DNA of 53,056 bases, taken from Gammaproteobacteria bacterium. Lineage in GTDB: Bacteria > Pseudomonadota > Gammaproteobacteria > Chromatiales > Chromatiaceae. The stretch is taken from the NCBI GenBank assembly GCA_011389885.1, contig JAABTK010000022.1, positions 1-53,056 on the forward strand. Reading direction: 5' to 3'. Shown one piece after another: positions 7,096-16,134 of this stretch (positions are counted from its first letter, which is position 1; every line of letters starts with the position of its first letter). The position numbers were made by a program, and so were the translations under genes. The notes beneath the pieces were generated by a model. It was not told the origin of the DNA and did not search any database. It saw only the letters and a list, made by a program, of their open reading frames with translations.

Positions 7096-8706
7096 TCACT
7101 GTGAGTGGCGGATCGCCTGCACGATCTTCACCTGGTCGTCTAGGGTCAGCCTCGGGTGCATGGGCAGGCTCATGACTCGCGCCGCGGCGGCTTCGGCGTT
7201 CGGGAAGTCCCCGGCCCCGTAACCCGTCTGTCGGAACGCCGGCTGTCTATGCAGGCCGACCGGGTAATGCACGGCGGCGGGGATGCCTTGTTCCTTTAGC
7301 TTGGCCTGGAGGGCCTCGCGGTCGTCGGTGTCGATGGTGTACTGGGCGTAGACATGCGTCCGCTCCGGGGCGGTGTAGGGCGTGGCCAGGATGCGGCCGG
7401 GATGGGCGGGGGTGTTTTCCTCGTTCGTCATCGGTGAGGGTTCCCGTACATCCGGGGCAAACCGTTCATTGTAGCGCGCGGCGACCTGTTGCCGGGCCGC
7501 GATTTCGTCGCCGAAGCGGTCGAGCTTGGCGAGGACGATGGCGGCCTGGAGGGTGTCCATGCGGCCGTTGATACCGATGCGCGGGTGGTGATAGCGCCGG
7601 TCTTGGCCGTGGATGCGGATTTCGCGCATGGCCGTGGCGAGGGCTGCGTCGTCGGTGAACAGGGCGCCGCCATCACCGTAGCCGCCCAAGGGCTTACTGG
7701 GGAAGAAGCTGGTGGAGCCGATGGTGGAGAGCCCGCAGGATTTGCGTCCCTTGTAGGTGGCGCCGAAGGATTGGGCGCCGTCCTCAATGACGGGCAGGCC
7801 GTGTTTTTCGGCGATGGCGTTAATTGCGTCGAGGTCCGCCGGCTGGCCATAAAGGCTGACGGGCATGATGGCCCGGGTGCGGGGGCTGATGGCTGCCTCG
7901 ATCTTGATCGGGTCGATGTTGTAGGTGCGCGGATCGATATCGACGAAGACGGGCCTGGCGCCGAGTAGCGCGATCATCTCGCCGGTGGCGATGAAGGTAA
8001 AGGGGGTGGTAATGACCTCGTCGCCGGGGCCAATACCGAGGGCCATCATGGCGATAAGGAGACTATCGGTGCCGCTGGAGCAGGTGATGCAGTGTTCCAC
8101 GCCCACATAATCGGCTAGGCACTGTTCCAGCTCCTGAATTTCGGGGCCCATGATGTAGCGGCCATGGTGGAGCACGCGATGAATGTTGCGCTCGAGTTGG
8201 GGGCGGATGGCGTCCTGCTGGGCCTTCAGATCAATGAAGTCGACTTTCTTATTGCCTTGGCTTTGCCCAAGAAAAGCTCGGGGGCTGATGACCTTGTCGG
8301 GATGTTCATCCAGCATTCGCGCGTCGCGAGTGAGCAATTTGATCTCCCCGGACGGAAACCGCTCCATGGCCCGGAGGAGTTGTTCGTCTTCCGGGTCTGC
8401 ACTTGCAAACACTTCCCCTTCGTCGGGCAGCGCTGAAAGCCAATGAGCCAGTTTGGAGAAATCGGCCACAAGCTGCCGGGTCTGCCATTGCAATTGGCGC
8501 GCAGAAAGCTTCCTGCCCGCTTGCTCGTTGGCGAATTTGAGCGCGCTTCGGGTTACATACTCCAGGGTCTGCACACTGCCGGTATAAAGCCATAGCCGCC
8601 CCCCTTCCAGGTGGCACTTGCTGACGGCTAGATCGGCCAACTCGAAGAAGGGCTCACGCTTGGCGCAGATGTCGACCACGACGTTGACATCGAGCAACAG
8701 ATCCAT
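7096..8706 (-). CDS. wbpE: PIN domain fused to WbpE-type UDP-sugar aminotransferase
   Basis: One uninterrupted 536-residue frame. Residues 1-~148 form a VapC-like PIN ribonuclease domain with the acidic residues expected for metal binding still present: Asp6 (MDLLLDVNVVVD), Glu49 (TLEYVT), Asp107 (PEDEQLL) and Asp128 (LTRDARML). After a short linker (SPRAFLGQSQGNKK), residues 155-536 are a DegT/DnrJ/EryC1 aminotransferase that closely follows WbpE/WlbC: VDFIDLKAQQ, HHGRYIMGPEIQELE, PLP-binding FFPSKPLGGYGDGG with Lys338, and HPRLTLDDQVKIVQA at the end. WbpE converts the 3-keto sugar made by WbpB into the 3-amino sugar that WbpD acetylates. The linker contains no ATG, GTG or TTG in frame, so the aminotransferase is probably made as part of the fusion. 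The antitoxin-like gene ends 3 bp upstream. Confidence 0.9.
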   Translation of the reverse strand: MDLLLDVNVVVDICAKREPFFELADLAVSKCHLEGGRLWLYTGSVQTLEYVTRSALKFANEQAGRKLSARQLQWQTRQLVADFSKLAHWLSALPDEGEVFASADPEDEQLLRAMERFPSGEIKLLTRDARMLDEHPDKVISPRAFLGQSQGNKKVDFIDLKAQQDAIRPQLERNIHRVLHHGRYIMGPEIQELEQCLADYVGVEHCITCSSGTDSLLIAMMALGIGPGDEVITTPFTFIATGEMIALLGARPVFVDIDPRTYNIDPIKIEAAISPRTRAIMPVSLYGQPADLDAINAIAEKHGLPVIEDGAQSFGATYKGRKSCGLSTIGSTSFFPSKPLGGYGDGGALFTDDAALATAMREIRIHGQDRRYHHPRIGINGRMDTLQAAIVLAKLDRFGDEIAARQQVAARYNERFAPDVREPSPMTNEENTPAHPGRILATPYTAPERTHVYAQYTIDTDDREALQAKLKEQGIPAAVHYPVGLHRQPAFRQTGYGAGDFPNAEAAAARVMSLPMHPRLTLDDQVKIVQAIRHSQ

Positions 8707-8709
8707 GGG

Positions 8710-9000
8710 TTATCGCTCTTCCCGTTGCTCGAAGGCGTCTATACGTTCCAATACCTTTTCCGATAGCGGCGGGATCTCTTCATCCCGCGGCGGCGGCTGG
8801 GTCCGCACCTGATCGAGTCGCTTGCGCATTTCCACCGCTCGTTGATGCACTTCGGTAGGAAGATTATTCAATGGATTGCTTTCTTCGTTCAGGATTTCCT
8901 CTTCCGGCACTTCCACGACGACGCGGAATGACGCGCGGCGAAACCTGACTGGCTGATCGAACTGGAGCTTTCCGTCGCGGTAAAATGCTTCAAACTGCAT
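8710..9000 (-). CDS. Antitoxin-like protein paired with PIN domain
   Basis: This encodes a 96-residue acidic protein. It opens with a two-strand segment, MQFEAFYRDGKLQFDQPVRF, then FRVVVEVPEEEI, and ends in a charged helix (PPLSEKVLERIDAFEQREER). Short proteins built this way lie directly upstream of PIN toxins in many proteobacteria, with the beta segment dimerising on DNA and the tail neutralising the nuclease. Position supports the role: 3 bp upstream of the PIN start and 2 bp downstream of wbpD, inside one operon. The antitoxin assignment is therefore from layout and general shape; no PSI-type search was possible. Confidence 0.75.
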   Translation of the reverse strand: MQFEAFYRDGKLQFDQPVRFRRASFRVVVEVPEEEILNEESNPLNNLPTEVHQRAVEMRKRLDQVRTQPPPRDEEIPPLSEKVLERIDAFEQREER

Positions 9001-9002
9001 GG

Positions 9003-9584
9003 TTATTCCTTCCGAATGCTCAAATTGCCGCTACAGAGGACGTAGGTCCTGCCGGTTTGCGGACAACTGACCCGGCCCTCGCCTTCGAGCGGCAGCTCGA
9101 GCCGTTCGCCATGTTCGCTCATCCAACCGATCTGTTTAGCCGGGATCCCGACCATCAAGGCATAGGGTTTCACGTCCCGGTTGATTACAGCCCCTGCGCC
9201 GATAAAGGCGTGCTCGCCGATGGTAACGCCGCAGACGATGGTGCAGTTGGCGCCCAGAGTCGCGCCGCGCTTGACCAGGGTATCGCGGTATTCGTCCTTG
9301 CGCGGGACCGCAGAGCGGGGGTTGTAGACGTTGGTGAAGACCATACTGGGGCCGCAGAAGACGTCGTCTTCGAGGGTGACGTTGTCGTAGACCGAGACGT
9401 TGTTCTGGATCTTGACGTTGTCGCCGATCCTGACTTGGTTGCCAACGAATACGTTTTGTCCAAGCGAGCAATCCGCGCCGATGCGCGCTCCGCGACAGAC
9501 ATGCACCCAGTGCCAAATGCGGGTGCCGGTTCCGATTTGCGCGCCGTCATCGACGATGGCGGTTGCGTGGATTTGCCCGCTCAT
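9003..9584 (-). CDS. wbpD: UDP-2-acetamido-3-amino-2,3-dideoxyglucuronate N-acetyltransferase
   Basis: This encodes a 193-residue left-handed beta-helix acyltransferase with many hexapeptide turns ([60 protein letters not shown]). The text [20 protein letters not shown] is characteristic of WbpD/WlbB, which uses acetyl-CoA to acetylate the 3-amino group of the UDP-sugar. The C-terminal strands ([14 protein letters not shown]) also fit that family. It acts in the cytoplasm after WbpE. The gene lies 6 bp after wbpB and 2 bp before the antitoxin-like gene, so all four are likely one transcript. Confidence 0.9.
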   Translation of the reverse strand: MSGQIHATAIVDDGAQIGTGTRIWHWVHVCRGARIGADCSLGQNVFVGNQVRIGDNVKIQNNVSVYDNVTLEDDVFCGPSMVFTNVYNPRSAVPRKDEYRDTLVKRGATLGANCTIVCGVTIGEHAFIGAGAVINRDVKPYALMVGIPAKQIGWMSEHGERLELPLEGEGRVSCPQTGRTYVLCSGNLSIRKE

Positions 9585-9590
9585 TGCGCT

Positions 9591-10652
9591 TTAATAGTCC
9601 AGGGGCAGTGCAATGCGCTTGCCGTCCCTGGCGGAAAGGTAGGTGGCGATTAACAGTTCCAGCGATTTCAGACCTTCTCGGCCATCTGTTTCGGGATCGG
9701 CTTCTCCGCGCAGCGCCTGCACGACGTTTTCGTAATAAGCCGGGTGCCCGAAGCCGTAAACCGAGGTCGTTTCATAACTGGCTTCGTGGATGGTTTCGTC
9801 GCCCGGCATGGGTTCTGCGAATTCCCAATGCTGGATTTCGTTGACGGCGACACCGCCGACTCTTACCGTGCCGTTTTCGCCTAAGATCGAGATCGAGCCT
9901 TCCAGGTTCCGCGGATAGGTCAGCATGGTGACCGCCATGCTGCCCAGGGCGCCGTTGCGCCAGCGCAGGCTCATAACCCCGGAATCTTCCACCTCTATAT
10001 CCCGCGCCAGTGTTGCGGTGTAGGCCTGTACGCTATCCACCGGGCCGATTAGCCACTCTAGCAGGTCCACATAGTGGCTGGCTTGGTTCATGAAGGCGCC
10101 GCCGTCGAATTCCCAGGTGCCGCGCCATTTTGCGCTGTCGTAGTATTCTTGAGGGCGAGACCAGAAGACGTTTAAATTCACCATATAGATGCGGCCGAAT
10201 CGTTTCTGGTCCACGGCCTTTTTCAGCATTTGCAAGGTGGCGTTGCGCCTGTTTTGTTTCACCACGAACAGACGCACACCCGCTTGGTCGCAGGCCTCGA
10301 CCATGTTCTTGCCGTCGGCCCAATGGGTGGCCATGGGCTTTTCGGTAATAACATGCTTGCCTGCTTGGGCCGCGGCGATGGTTTGGGCGGGATGCAGGCC
10401 GCTTGGCGTACACAGAATGACGCCGTCGATATCCTCCCTGCCGAGCACTTCGAGGTAGTCTCTATGCCCTTGCGCCCCGGTCTTGTCTACGGCCGAACGC
10501 AGTGCCGCCGGATCGACATCGCAAACCGCCCCAAGCTCGATATCTTGGCTATGCTTTTCGAGTGCGTCGAAATGCTTTTGCGCTACTCGGCCGCAGCCTA
10601 CGATGCCGAGGCGAATCTTGCGGCCTGTGATCAATTGAAATTGGTGTAGCAT
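9591..10652 (-). CDS. wbpB: UDP-GlcNAcA 3-dehydrogenase (Gfo/Idh/MocA family)
   Basis: This encodes a 353-residue NAD-dependent oxidoreductase. The Rossmann start is LGIVGCGRVAQKHFDAL; the cofactor/substrate motif is GKHVITEKPMATHWADG with the family EKP lysine; MNQASHYVDLLEWLIGPVDS carries the catalytic histidine segment. It matches WbpB/WlbA, which oxidises C3 of UDP-N-acetylglucosaminuronic acid, the first dedicated step towards UDP-diNAcManA-type sugars found in O-antigens. WbpA (6-dehydrogenase) and the epimerase WbpI are not in the window, so the pathway must be completed elsewhere. It is the first gene of the operon; a strong promoter is not evident in the repeat-filled upstream spacer. 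Confidence 0.88.
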   Translation of the reverse strand: MLHQFQLITGRKIRLGIVGCGRVAQKHFDALEKHSQDIELGAVCDVDPAALRSAVDKTGAQGHRDYLEVLGREDIDGVILCTPSGLHPAQTIAAAQAGKHVITEKPMATHWADGKNMVEACDQAGVRLFVVKQNRRNATLQMLKKAVDQKRFGRIYMVNLNVFWSRPQEYYDSAKWRGTWEFDGGAFMNQASHYVDLLEWLIGPVDSVQAYTATLARDIEVEDSGVMSLRWRNGALGSMAVTMLTYPRNLEGSISILGENGTVRVGGVAVNEIQHWEFAEPMPGDETIHEASYETTSVYGFGHPAYYENVVQALRGEADPETDGREGLKSLELLIATYLSARDGKRIALPLDY

Positions 10653-11503
10653 TTTATCTTTCTCACCAGCGTCTATGGCCCGCTGATTTCGCTGGTTGAT
10701 CGTTGGATGGCAACGCGGGGCGCCGGCCTTTAGGCGCCCTCACGCTGGAGCGCTACACAAGCCAGCAGAAACGCCCCTGTGCTTTCAGCGTTCCCAAGAG
10801 TCGTGGTTTCCGTTATCTACGCGCAGGCGAACTAGACAGCTGCGCCTAAGTATCGGAAACAACCCAGGCGCTTTCGGAACGCAGAGCACGCGGCGAACCG
10901 CAGCGGGCGCAGAGAGGCGTCTCGATTGAAAGGATAAGCGCCGCACCCGACATCTGCCGCTTCGGCGAATGCACTTGGCTTGCCCGCCCCCTGCATGAAA
11001 CCCGCACAGCCCGAGGGCTGTACTCCAGGCGGCTAGGCGGCGCTTTGGCGCCGGGCAGGCGCAAGCCAGCAAAAAACCTCCTCCGCGCGCTCTGCGCTCT
11101 CTAGGTTCCTAGGTGGCGTTGTTGCCGTTTATTTGTGCGCAGGCGAACTCGGGCTTGGGGGCTTCGTTCGGTCCGGCTAAAGCCTCGGCCTCCGCTGGGG
11201 GAGCTTTGGAGGTTGAGGCTTTAGCTGGGTTTGGGGGCTTGGTTCGCCTCGGCCTCCGTGATGAGGGCGCCTTTGGGGCGGCGGTGGATGGTTGGCCTTC
11301 GGGCACGCTACCGCCCTGGCGGTGCGCTCATTTCGATTGAGCCGCCATCGACCAAACCCCGCTTTTGAGCTAAATGCCAAGCCCAAGGGCCGCCGCGCAT
11401 GTATCGCGTTGCGCGCCTTCTCACCGCGGCCCTCTGCCGGATGGAGGCGGCGCGGAGGCGGCGCTGAAGCATACAGTAACCCTTACCGAGCCAGATTAAA
11501 AGG
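10653..11503. repeat. Spacer of mosaic repeats, with two abutting CTAG-ended elements
   Basis: No gene is supported here. At 10806-10835 an element end (GTTTCCGTTATCTACGCGCA then GGCGAACTAG) meets another at 10832-10863 (CTAGACAGCTGCGCCTAAG then TATCGGAAACAAC), the two sharing one CTAG. A third end lies near 11120-11150 (GTTGTTGCCGTTTATTTGTG then CGCAGGCGAACTC). Between them lie the GAACGCAGAG-type short repeats and GCTAAAGCCTC repeats. The stretch 11150-11500 has further fragments of the same kind. Confidence 0.75.
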
Positions 11504-13126
11504 CTACATCGGCCCTGGATTTTCCAACATGATCAGCACCGGGGGCCTGCGGGGGGAGCGCCCGAGGATGGGTTCGCGAATCGAATCGCTCAGGCCTTGC
11601 CAGCCGCTTTCGGTGGTTGGCGCCTCGCGCCGCAGGTCAGGGGGCTCGGCCGCGGAGATTAGGGGTTCCGCCTTTTCGAGCTGATTTTCCAAGACCTTTT
11701 CGTCGGCATCGGAGGGATCTTTCGCCGCAAGCGCGCGCTGGCGCAGCCGGTTGCGCAGCGCGGCCTCCGGGGCTTGCAGGGCCACGATGCCGAGCGGGAT
11801 GCCGGTGGTTTGCGCCAGGTTCAGGAACGGCTTGCGGCGCGCCGCGGCCAGGAATGAGGCATCGACGCAGACCGAAATACCCTGGGCTAGGATCTGCTCG
11901 GCTACCGCCAACAGGCGGGCATAGGTTTTGGCCGTCTTATCCGGGGCATAGAGCCCTTGCGCGATGCCCTGAGGGGCCGCTGCGGGCTGCGGCCAAAGGC
12001 GTTTACGCTCCACATCCGACCGCAAATGCACCGCGGGCAACTCGCGGCAAAGCCGCTTGGCCGCGTAGCTCTTGCCTGAGCCCGACAGCCCCTGCGTAAT
12101 GAGCAAAAAAGGCGGCTGAGCGGGCGCGAAGCCTGCGGCCAGCCGGAGGTAGGTGGCGCAGGCCTTGCGGTCTTCCCTGCGCTGCTGATCGTTCAGGCCC
12201 TCCTGGCGACCCCGAATGGCGCTCACCTTCGCCCGCACCATGGCCCGGTAGACCTGATAGAACTGGAGCAGCCCGAGGCCCTGGTAGTCGCCGGTTTGGG
12301 CCAAGTCGGTGTTCAGCAACTGCCAGGCCCAGCGCCGATGGCCTTTTTCTTCCAGGTCCATGGTGAGAAAGGCGAGGTCGCTAATGGGGTCGATCCAGCG
12401 CAGGGCGGGGTCGAATTCGAGGGCGTCGAAGATCACCGGGCCGGTTTCGGTGAGGGTGATGTTGCCCAAATGCAGGTCGCCGTGGCATTCCCGAATCATC
12501 CCCGAGTCGCGCCGTTGTTGCAACAGGGATTTGAGGGCCTGGAAGCGTTGTCGGGTCCATTCTTCCAGCCGGTTCACGTTTTCCAGCTGCTCCGGGTCGT
12601 CTATCAGGTCTCGGAGCTGGCGGAAGTTTTCGAGCATGGGCCGCAGTACGGCCTCGGGGGTTCCGTAGTCCGAGTCGGCCGCGGCGGCGGGGGCCTGGGT
12701 GTGGAATGCGGCGATTTGAGCGGCCAGGCGGTCCGCGAGCCCCTCGTCCATGCGGTCGAGGTGGTCGCTGAGCAGGCCGGGGCCTTGGAAGCGACGCATC
12801 CGCACCGCATACTCGGTGGCCGGGCCTGGGCCATTGAACTCTGGGTCGTCGGCGGGGCCGGTGATGGGAACGACGGCCTTGTAGTAGTCCGCGGCCAGTC
12901 GGCGGTTGATGCGGAGTTCTTCCTCGCAGAATCGGCGGCGGCGCTCCAGGGTGGAAAAGTCGAGGAACCCGAGGTCCAGCGGCTTTTTGATCTTAAGGGC
13001 CTCTTCACCCGCGAGCAGCACCCAGGAGATGTGGGTTTCGATCAGCTCGACGCTGGGCGGGTTTGCCAGCCAACGGGCGGGCTCGCGCAGGCGTTCGATC
13101 AGTGGCGGATGCGCGGGGTTTGGCAT
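11504..13126 (-). CDS. Phosphotransferase-kinase fusion protein (COG2187 + P-loop kinase)
   Basis: This is a two-domain cytoplasmic protein of 540 residues from the ATG at 13126 ([19 protein letters not shown]); a longer frame from a TTG at 13165 exists but is less likely. Residues ~1-330 are an aminoglycoside-phosphotransferase/choline-kinase-like fold, with [17 protein letters not shown] and the catalytic loop [17 protein letters not shown] followed by [16 protein letters not shown]. Residues ~340-540 are a nucleotide-kinase-like AAA domain with P-loop [18 protein letters not shown] and [14 protein letters not shown]. Fusions of this type are widespread in environmental proteobacteria, but the substrate is unknown. 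It is transcribed divergently from the small DUF2892 gene. Confidence 0.85.
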   Translation of the reverse strand: MPNPAHPPLIERLREPARWLANPPSVELIETHISWVLLAGEEALKIKKPLDLGFLDFSTLERRRRFCEEELRINRRLAADYYKAVVPITGPADDPEFNGPGPATEYAVRMRRFQGPGLLSDHLDRMDEGLADRLAAQIAAFHTQAPAAAADSDYGTPEAVLRPMLENFRQLRDLIDDPEQLENVNRLEEWTRQRFQALKSLLQQRRDSGMIRECHGDLHLGNITLTETGPVIFDALEFDPALRWIDPISDLAFLTMDLEEKGHRRWAWQLLNTDLAQTGDYQGLGLLQFYQVYRAMVRAKVSAIRGRQEGLNDQQRREDRKACATYLRLAAGFAPAQPPFLLITQGLSGSGKSYAAKRLCRELPAVHLRSDVERKRLWPQPAAAPQGIAQGLYAPDKTAKTYARLLAVAEQILAQGISVCVDASFLAAARRKPFLNLAQTTGIPLGIVALQAPEAALRNRLRQRALAAKDPSDADEKVLENQLEKAEPLISAAEPPDLRREAPTTESGWQGLSDSIREPILGRSPRRPPVLIMLENPGPM

Positions 13127-13207
13127 GGCGAAAGGCTTGGCATTGGGCGACTCGCCCCCATACAATGCGGGGCGAACCCTGTTTCTGCAATTAAGGAGAT
13201 TTCACTT

Positions 13208-13408
13208 ATGACCATCGAACGTATTGTACTCGCTTTTGCCGGTTTCATGATCATGTTGACGGTGGCGTTAGCCCACTTTCATCACCTCTATTGGCTGTGG
13301 TTCACCGCCTTCATCGGCCTGAACCTGCTTCAGTCCGCCTTTACCGGGTTTTGCCCGCTGGCGCTGATCTTGAAGAAGATGGGCAAGAAGCCGGGCCACG
13401 CGTTCTAA
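13208..13408 (+). CDS. DUF2892 family inner-membrane protein
   Basis: This encodes a 66-residue membrane protein, [20 protein letters not shown] then [20 protein letters not shown], with two hydrophobic helices and the family's [12 protein letters not shown] ending. Proteins of this family occur alone or as the C-terminal half of YgaP-type rhodanese proteins, where they sit in the inner membrane; the conserved cysteine before P-L is present. A clear ribosome site, AAGGAG at 13193-13198, precedes ATG 13208 with normal spacing, so I reject the much longer in-frame opening that starts near 12296 antisense to the kinase fusion gene. The role is not known; a link to sulfur-carrier traffic is plausible from the family. 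Confidence 0.85.
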   Translation: MTIERIVLAFAGFMIMLTVALAHFHHLYWLWFTAFIGLNLLQSAFTGFCPLALILKKMGKKPGHAF

Positions 13409-13570
13409 CCGCGGCCTGATGGGGTTTTACGGCCGGGGCGGTCGCAATCGTCCAGCCGCTCCGGCAAAACCCTGAAAGGCCGGCGGCCTGCCATGCCGGC
13501 ATCGCGTGGCGCCCGATCCCGCCGCCGCCCCCCATCCCTTTGCCGGGGGAGGAGACGGCGACCGCTGTTG

Positions 13571-14908
13571 TTAACCGGAAAAACCCAGCCGGGTGCCTTG
13601 GGGTTCGCCCAGAAAGTCGCCGTCGTCGTAGCTCAATTGGCCGTTTACATAGGTCTGAAGCACCCGGGTCTTTAGGGTGCGCCCTTCCAGCGGCGACCAG
13701 CCGCATTTATAAAGCACGTCTCCCCGCTTGACCTCCTGGGGCTGGTTTAGATCCAGCAGCGTCAGGTCCGCCCAGTAGCCTTCCCGCAGGTAGCCCCGCT
13801 CGGTCACCGAGAAGCGCTCGGCCGGCGCATGGCAGGCCTTTTCCACCAGCAGTTCCAGCGGTGCGGCGCCGTCGTGATAAAGCTCCAGCAGCAGCGGCAC
13901 GGCGTGTTGCACCAGCGGCAGGCCGGCGGGGGCCTTGAAATAGCTGTTCGTCTTTTCTTCCAGGGTGTGCGGGGCATGGTCGGTGCCCACGATGTCCAGC
14001 CGCCCCTCGGCCAGGGCCTTGCGCAACGCCGCGCGGTCCTCGGCCCGTTTGATGGCCGGGTTGCACTTGATCAGGCTGCCCTTTTCGTCGTAGTCGGCAT
14101 CGCTGAAATAGAGGTGATGCACGCAGACCTCGGCGGTGATCTGTTTGTCCCGCAGGGGGCCGGGGGCGAACTGCTCCAGCTCGCGCTCGGTGGTGATATG
14201 CAGCACATGCAGGCGGGCGCCGTGGCGCTTGGCCAGGCGCACCGCCATGGCGGAGGAGCGGTGGCAGGCCTCGGCGCTGCGGATTTCGCCATGTAGGCGG
14301 AACGGCACCTCTTCGCCGTACTTCGCGCGATAGGCGGCCTCGTTGGCCTGAATGGTCGGGGTGTCTTCGCAGTGGCTGGAGATCACCACCGGGGCGTCGC
14401 GAAAGAGTTGGTCCAGGGTCTCTTCGTCGTCCACCAGCATGTTGCCGGTGGAGGCCCCCATGAAGACCTTGATGCCGCAGGCCCGGCCGGGTTCCAGGGC
14501 GCGGATTTGGTCGATGTTGTCGTTGGTGGCCCCGAGGTAAAAGCCGAAGTTGGCGAAGGACTTGCCGGCGGCCATGGCGTACTTTTGCTCCAGCGCCTCT
14601 AGGGTCACCGTTTGGGGGTTGGTGTTGGGCATGTCCATGACGCTGGTAATGCCGCCGGCGAGGGCGGCGCGGGATTCGGTCTGAATCTCGGCCTTGTGGG
14701 TCAGCCCCGGCTCGCGGAAGTGGACCTGGTCGTCGATCATGCCGGGCATTAGCACCCGGCCGGCCACGTCCACGACGCGGGCGCCATCCGGCGTCGGGAT
14801 CTCGCCGCCGACGCGTGCGATGCGGCCGTTTTTCACCAGCAGGTCGCCCTCGGTAATCGCGCCCTCGTTGACCAGGCGGGCGTTTTTGAACAGGGTGGTT
14901 TCGCTCAT
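13571..14908 (-). CDS. Dihydroorotase-like amidohydrolase
   Basis: This encodes a 445-residue amidohydrolase (COG0044 type), start MSETTLFKNARLVNEGA at 14908, overlapping the gloB stop by one base (ATGA junction). Features: MIDDQVHFREPGLTHKAEIQ, DMPNTNPQTVTLEAL, KVFMGASTGNMLVDD, HCEDTPTIQANEAAYRAKYG and DIVGTDHAPHTLEEK. In classical dihydroorotases the first metal motif is H-x-H; here it is Q-V-H, a substitution also known to me from a distinct branch of these proteins (Bacteroidetes and some gammaproteobacteria). The remaining histidines and the catalytic aspartate are present. It may be the working PyrC of this organism or a related cyclic amidase. Confidence 0.8.
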   Translation of the reverse strand: MSETTLFKNARLVNEGAITEGDLLVKNGRIARVGGEIPTPDGARVVDVAGRVLMPGMIDDQVHFREPGLTHKAEIQTESRAALAGGITSVMDMPNTNPQTVTLEALEQKYAMAAGKSFANFGFYLGATNDNIDQIRALEPGRACGIKVFMGASTGNMLVDDEETLDQLFRDAPVVISSHCEDTPTIQANEAAYRAKYGEEVPFRLHGEIRSAEACHRSSAMAVRLAKRHGARLHVLHITTERELEQFAPGPLRDKQITAEVCVHHLYFSDADYDEKGSLIKCNPAIKRAEDRAALRKALAEGRLDIVGTDHAPHTLEEKTNSYFKAPAGLPLVQHAVPLLLELYHDGAAPLELLVEKACHAPAERFSVTERGYLREGYWADLTLLDLNQPQEVKRGDVLYKCGWSPLEGRTLKTRVLQTYVNGQLSYDDGDFLGEPQGTRLGFSG

Positions 14909-15687
14909 CAGTCGTACTCCCGATCTTTCCAGGTGCGCAGCGCGCGGAATACCGCGGCCCCGTCCGGAAGGCTCTGTTTGGCGTAGCGTTCGGCGGCGGC
15001 GATCACCGCCGCCTCGGCCACGCGCAGGAAGGGGTTGGCGCTCAATTCGGTTTGCAGGGTGGTGGGCACGGTGGGCTCGCCCTTGGCGCGCAGGACCCGG
15101 GCCTCGGTCTCCCATTGGGTGACGGCCGGGCTCGCGGGCTCCACCCAGCGGGCGAAACCGAGGTTGGCCAGGGTGTATTCGTGGGCGCAATAGACGCGGG
15201 TGGCGGGCGGCAGCGCCGCCAACTGTTGCAGCGAGGCGTGCAGTTGCTCATGGGTGCCGCTGAACACCCGCCCGCAACCGCCGGCGAACAGGGTGTCGCC
15301 GCAAAACAGCGCGCCCTCGCCGTAATAGGCCACATGGCCCTCGGTGTGCCCGGGGACATCAAAGACCTGGAGGCCGATATCCAGCCCCGGCAGCTCCACC
15401 GTGTCGCCCTCGCGCAGCGGGCGATTCACCGCGGGAATGGGCTCGTTGGCGGGGCCGAACACTGGGATCCCGGGCCAGGCCTCCAGCAGGGCGGCCACGC
15501 CGCCGGTGTGGTCGCCATGCTTGTGGGTGATCAGGATGCCGGTGAGGTCCAGGCCTGCGCGCCGCAGGCGCTCGATCACCGGGCCTTCGTCTCCGGGGTC
15601 TACGACCACCGCGGCCTGGGCATCGGGGCGCGTGAGCAGCCAGATGTAGTTGTCATCGAAGGCGGGAATGGGGCGAATTTCCAGCAT
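14908..15687 (-). CDS. gloB: Hydroxyacylglutathione hydrolase (glyoxalase II)
   Basis: This encodes a 259-residue metallo-beta-lactamase-fold thioesterase, the usual length for GloB. It starts MLEIRPIPAFDDNYIWLL, the classic N-terminus, and carries the metal motif LITHKHGDHTGG, VPGHTEGHVAYYG, LFCGDTLFAGGCGRVFSGT and YCAHEYTLANLGFA; the C-terminal glutathione-binding part ends RALRTWKDREYD. It hydrolyses S-lactoylglutathione to lactate in methylglyoxal detoxification. A small variation is lysine at the second position of the usual T-H-H-H motif. It is followed without a gap by the dihydroorotase-like gene and preceded by hisI at 15 bp. Confidence 0.93.
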   Translation of the reverse strand: MLEIRPIPAFDDNYIWLLTRPDAQAAVVVDPGDEGPVIERLRRAGLDLTGILITHKHGDHTGGVAALLEAWPGIPVFGPANEPIPAVNRPLREGDTVELPGLDIGLQVFDVPGHTEGHVAYYGEGALFCGDTLFAGGCGRVFSGTHEQLHASLQQLAALPPATRVYCAHEYTLANLGFARWVEPASPAVTQWETEARVLRAKGEPTVPTTLQTELSANPFLRVAEAAVIAAAERYAKQSLPDGAAVFRALRTWKDREYD

Positions 15688-15702
15688 CGGGTTTCCTGGG
15701 TC

Positions 15703-16134
15703 TTAGCTCTTGCCGTACAGGGCCGCGGGGTCGATCAGCGGGTCATCGATCACCTCCACGCGCTCGCCCCGCACTGCATTATAGAAGCAACTGCGGCGCC
15801 CAGTGTGACAGGCGGGGCCTTTTTGGTCCACCAACAGCAGCAGGGTGTCGCCGTCGCAGTCCAGCCGCAGCTCCTTGAGCTGCTGCACCTGGCCCGAGGA
15901 CTCGCCCTTGCGCCAGAGCTTGCGCCGCGAGCGGGACCAGTAGCAGACCCGCCCGGTGTCCAGGGTCTCTTGCAGCGACTTGCGGTTCATCCAGGCCAGC
16001 ATTAACACCTCGCCGCTGTCGTGCTGTTGGGCGATGGCGGGCAGCAGGCCGTCGGCATTAAAGGGCAGGTTCGCGCTCACCTCCGCCCAGGGCAGCCCTT
16101 CGCCCTTGGACATGGCTTCGGTCTTGTTCAGCAT
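15703..16134 (-). CDS. hisI: Phosphoribosyl-AMP cyclohydrolase
   Basis: This encodes a 143-residue stand-alone HisI, third step of histidine synthesis. Motifs: EVLMLAWMNRKSLQETLDTG, CYWSRSRRKLWRKGESSG and the zinc/cysteine segment VDQKGPACHTGRRSCFYN. I chose ATG 16134 (MLNKTEAMSKGEGLPW) because GGAG lies five bases upstream; the longer frame to 16395 runs into spacer repeats. An internal ATG at 16113 is the alternative. There is no HisE domain fused to it. It is grouped with gloB, not with other his genes. Confidence 0.93.
   Translation of the reverse strand: MLNKTEAMSKGEGLPWAEVSANLPFNADGLLPAIAQQHDSGEVLMLAWMNRKSLQETLDTGRVCYWSRSRRKLWRKGESSGQVQQLKELRLDCDGDTLLLLVDQKGPACHTGRRSCFYNAVRGERVEVIDDPLIDPAALYGKS

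Noticed and set aside
12296-13207. Upstream extension of the DUF2892 frame
   Set aside because: Antisense to the phosphotransferase-kinase gene; the ribosome site at 13193 fixes the start at 13208.
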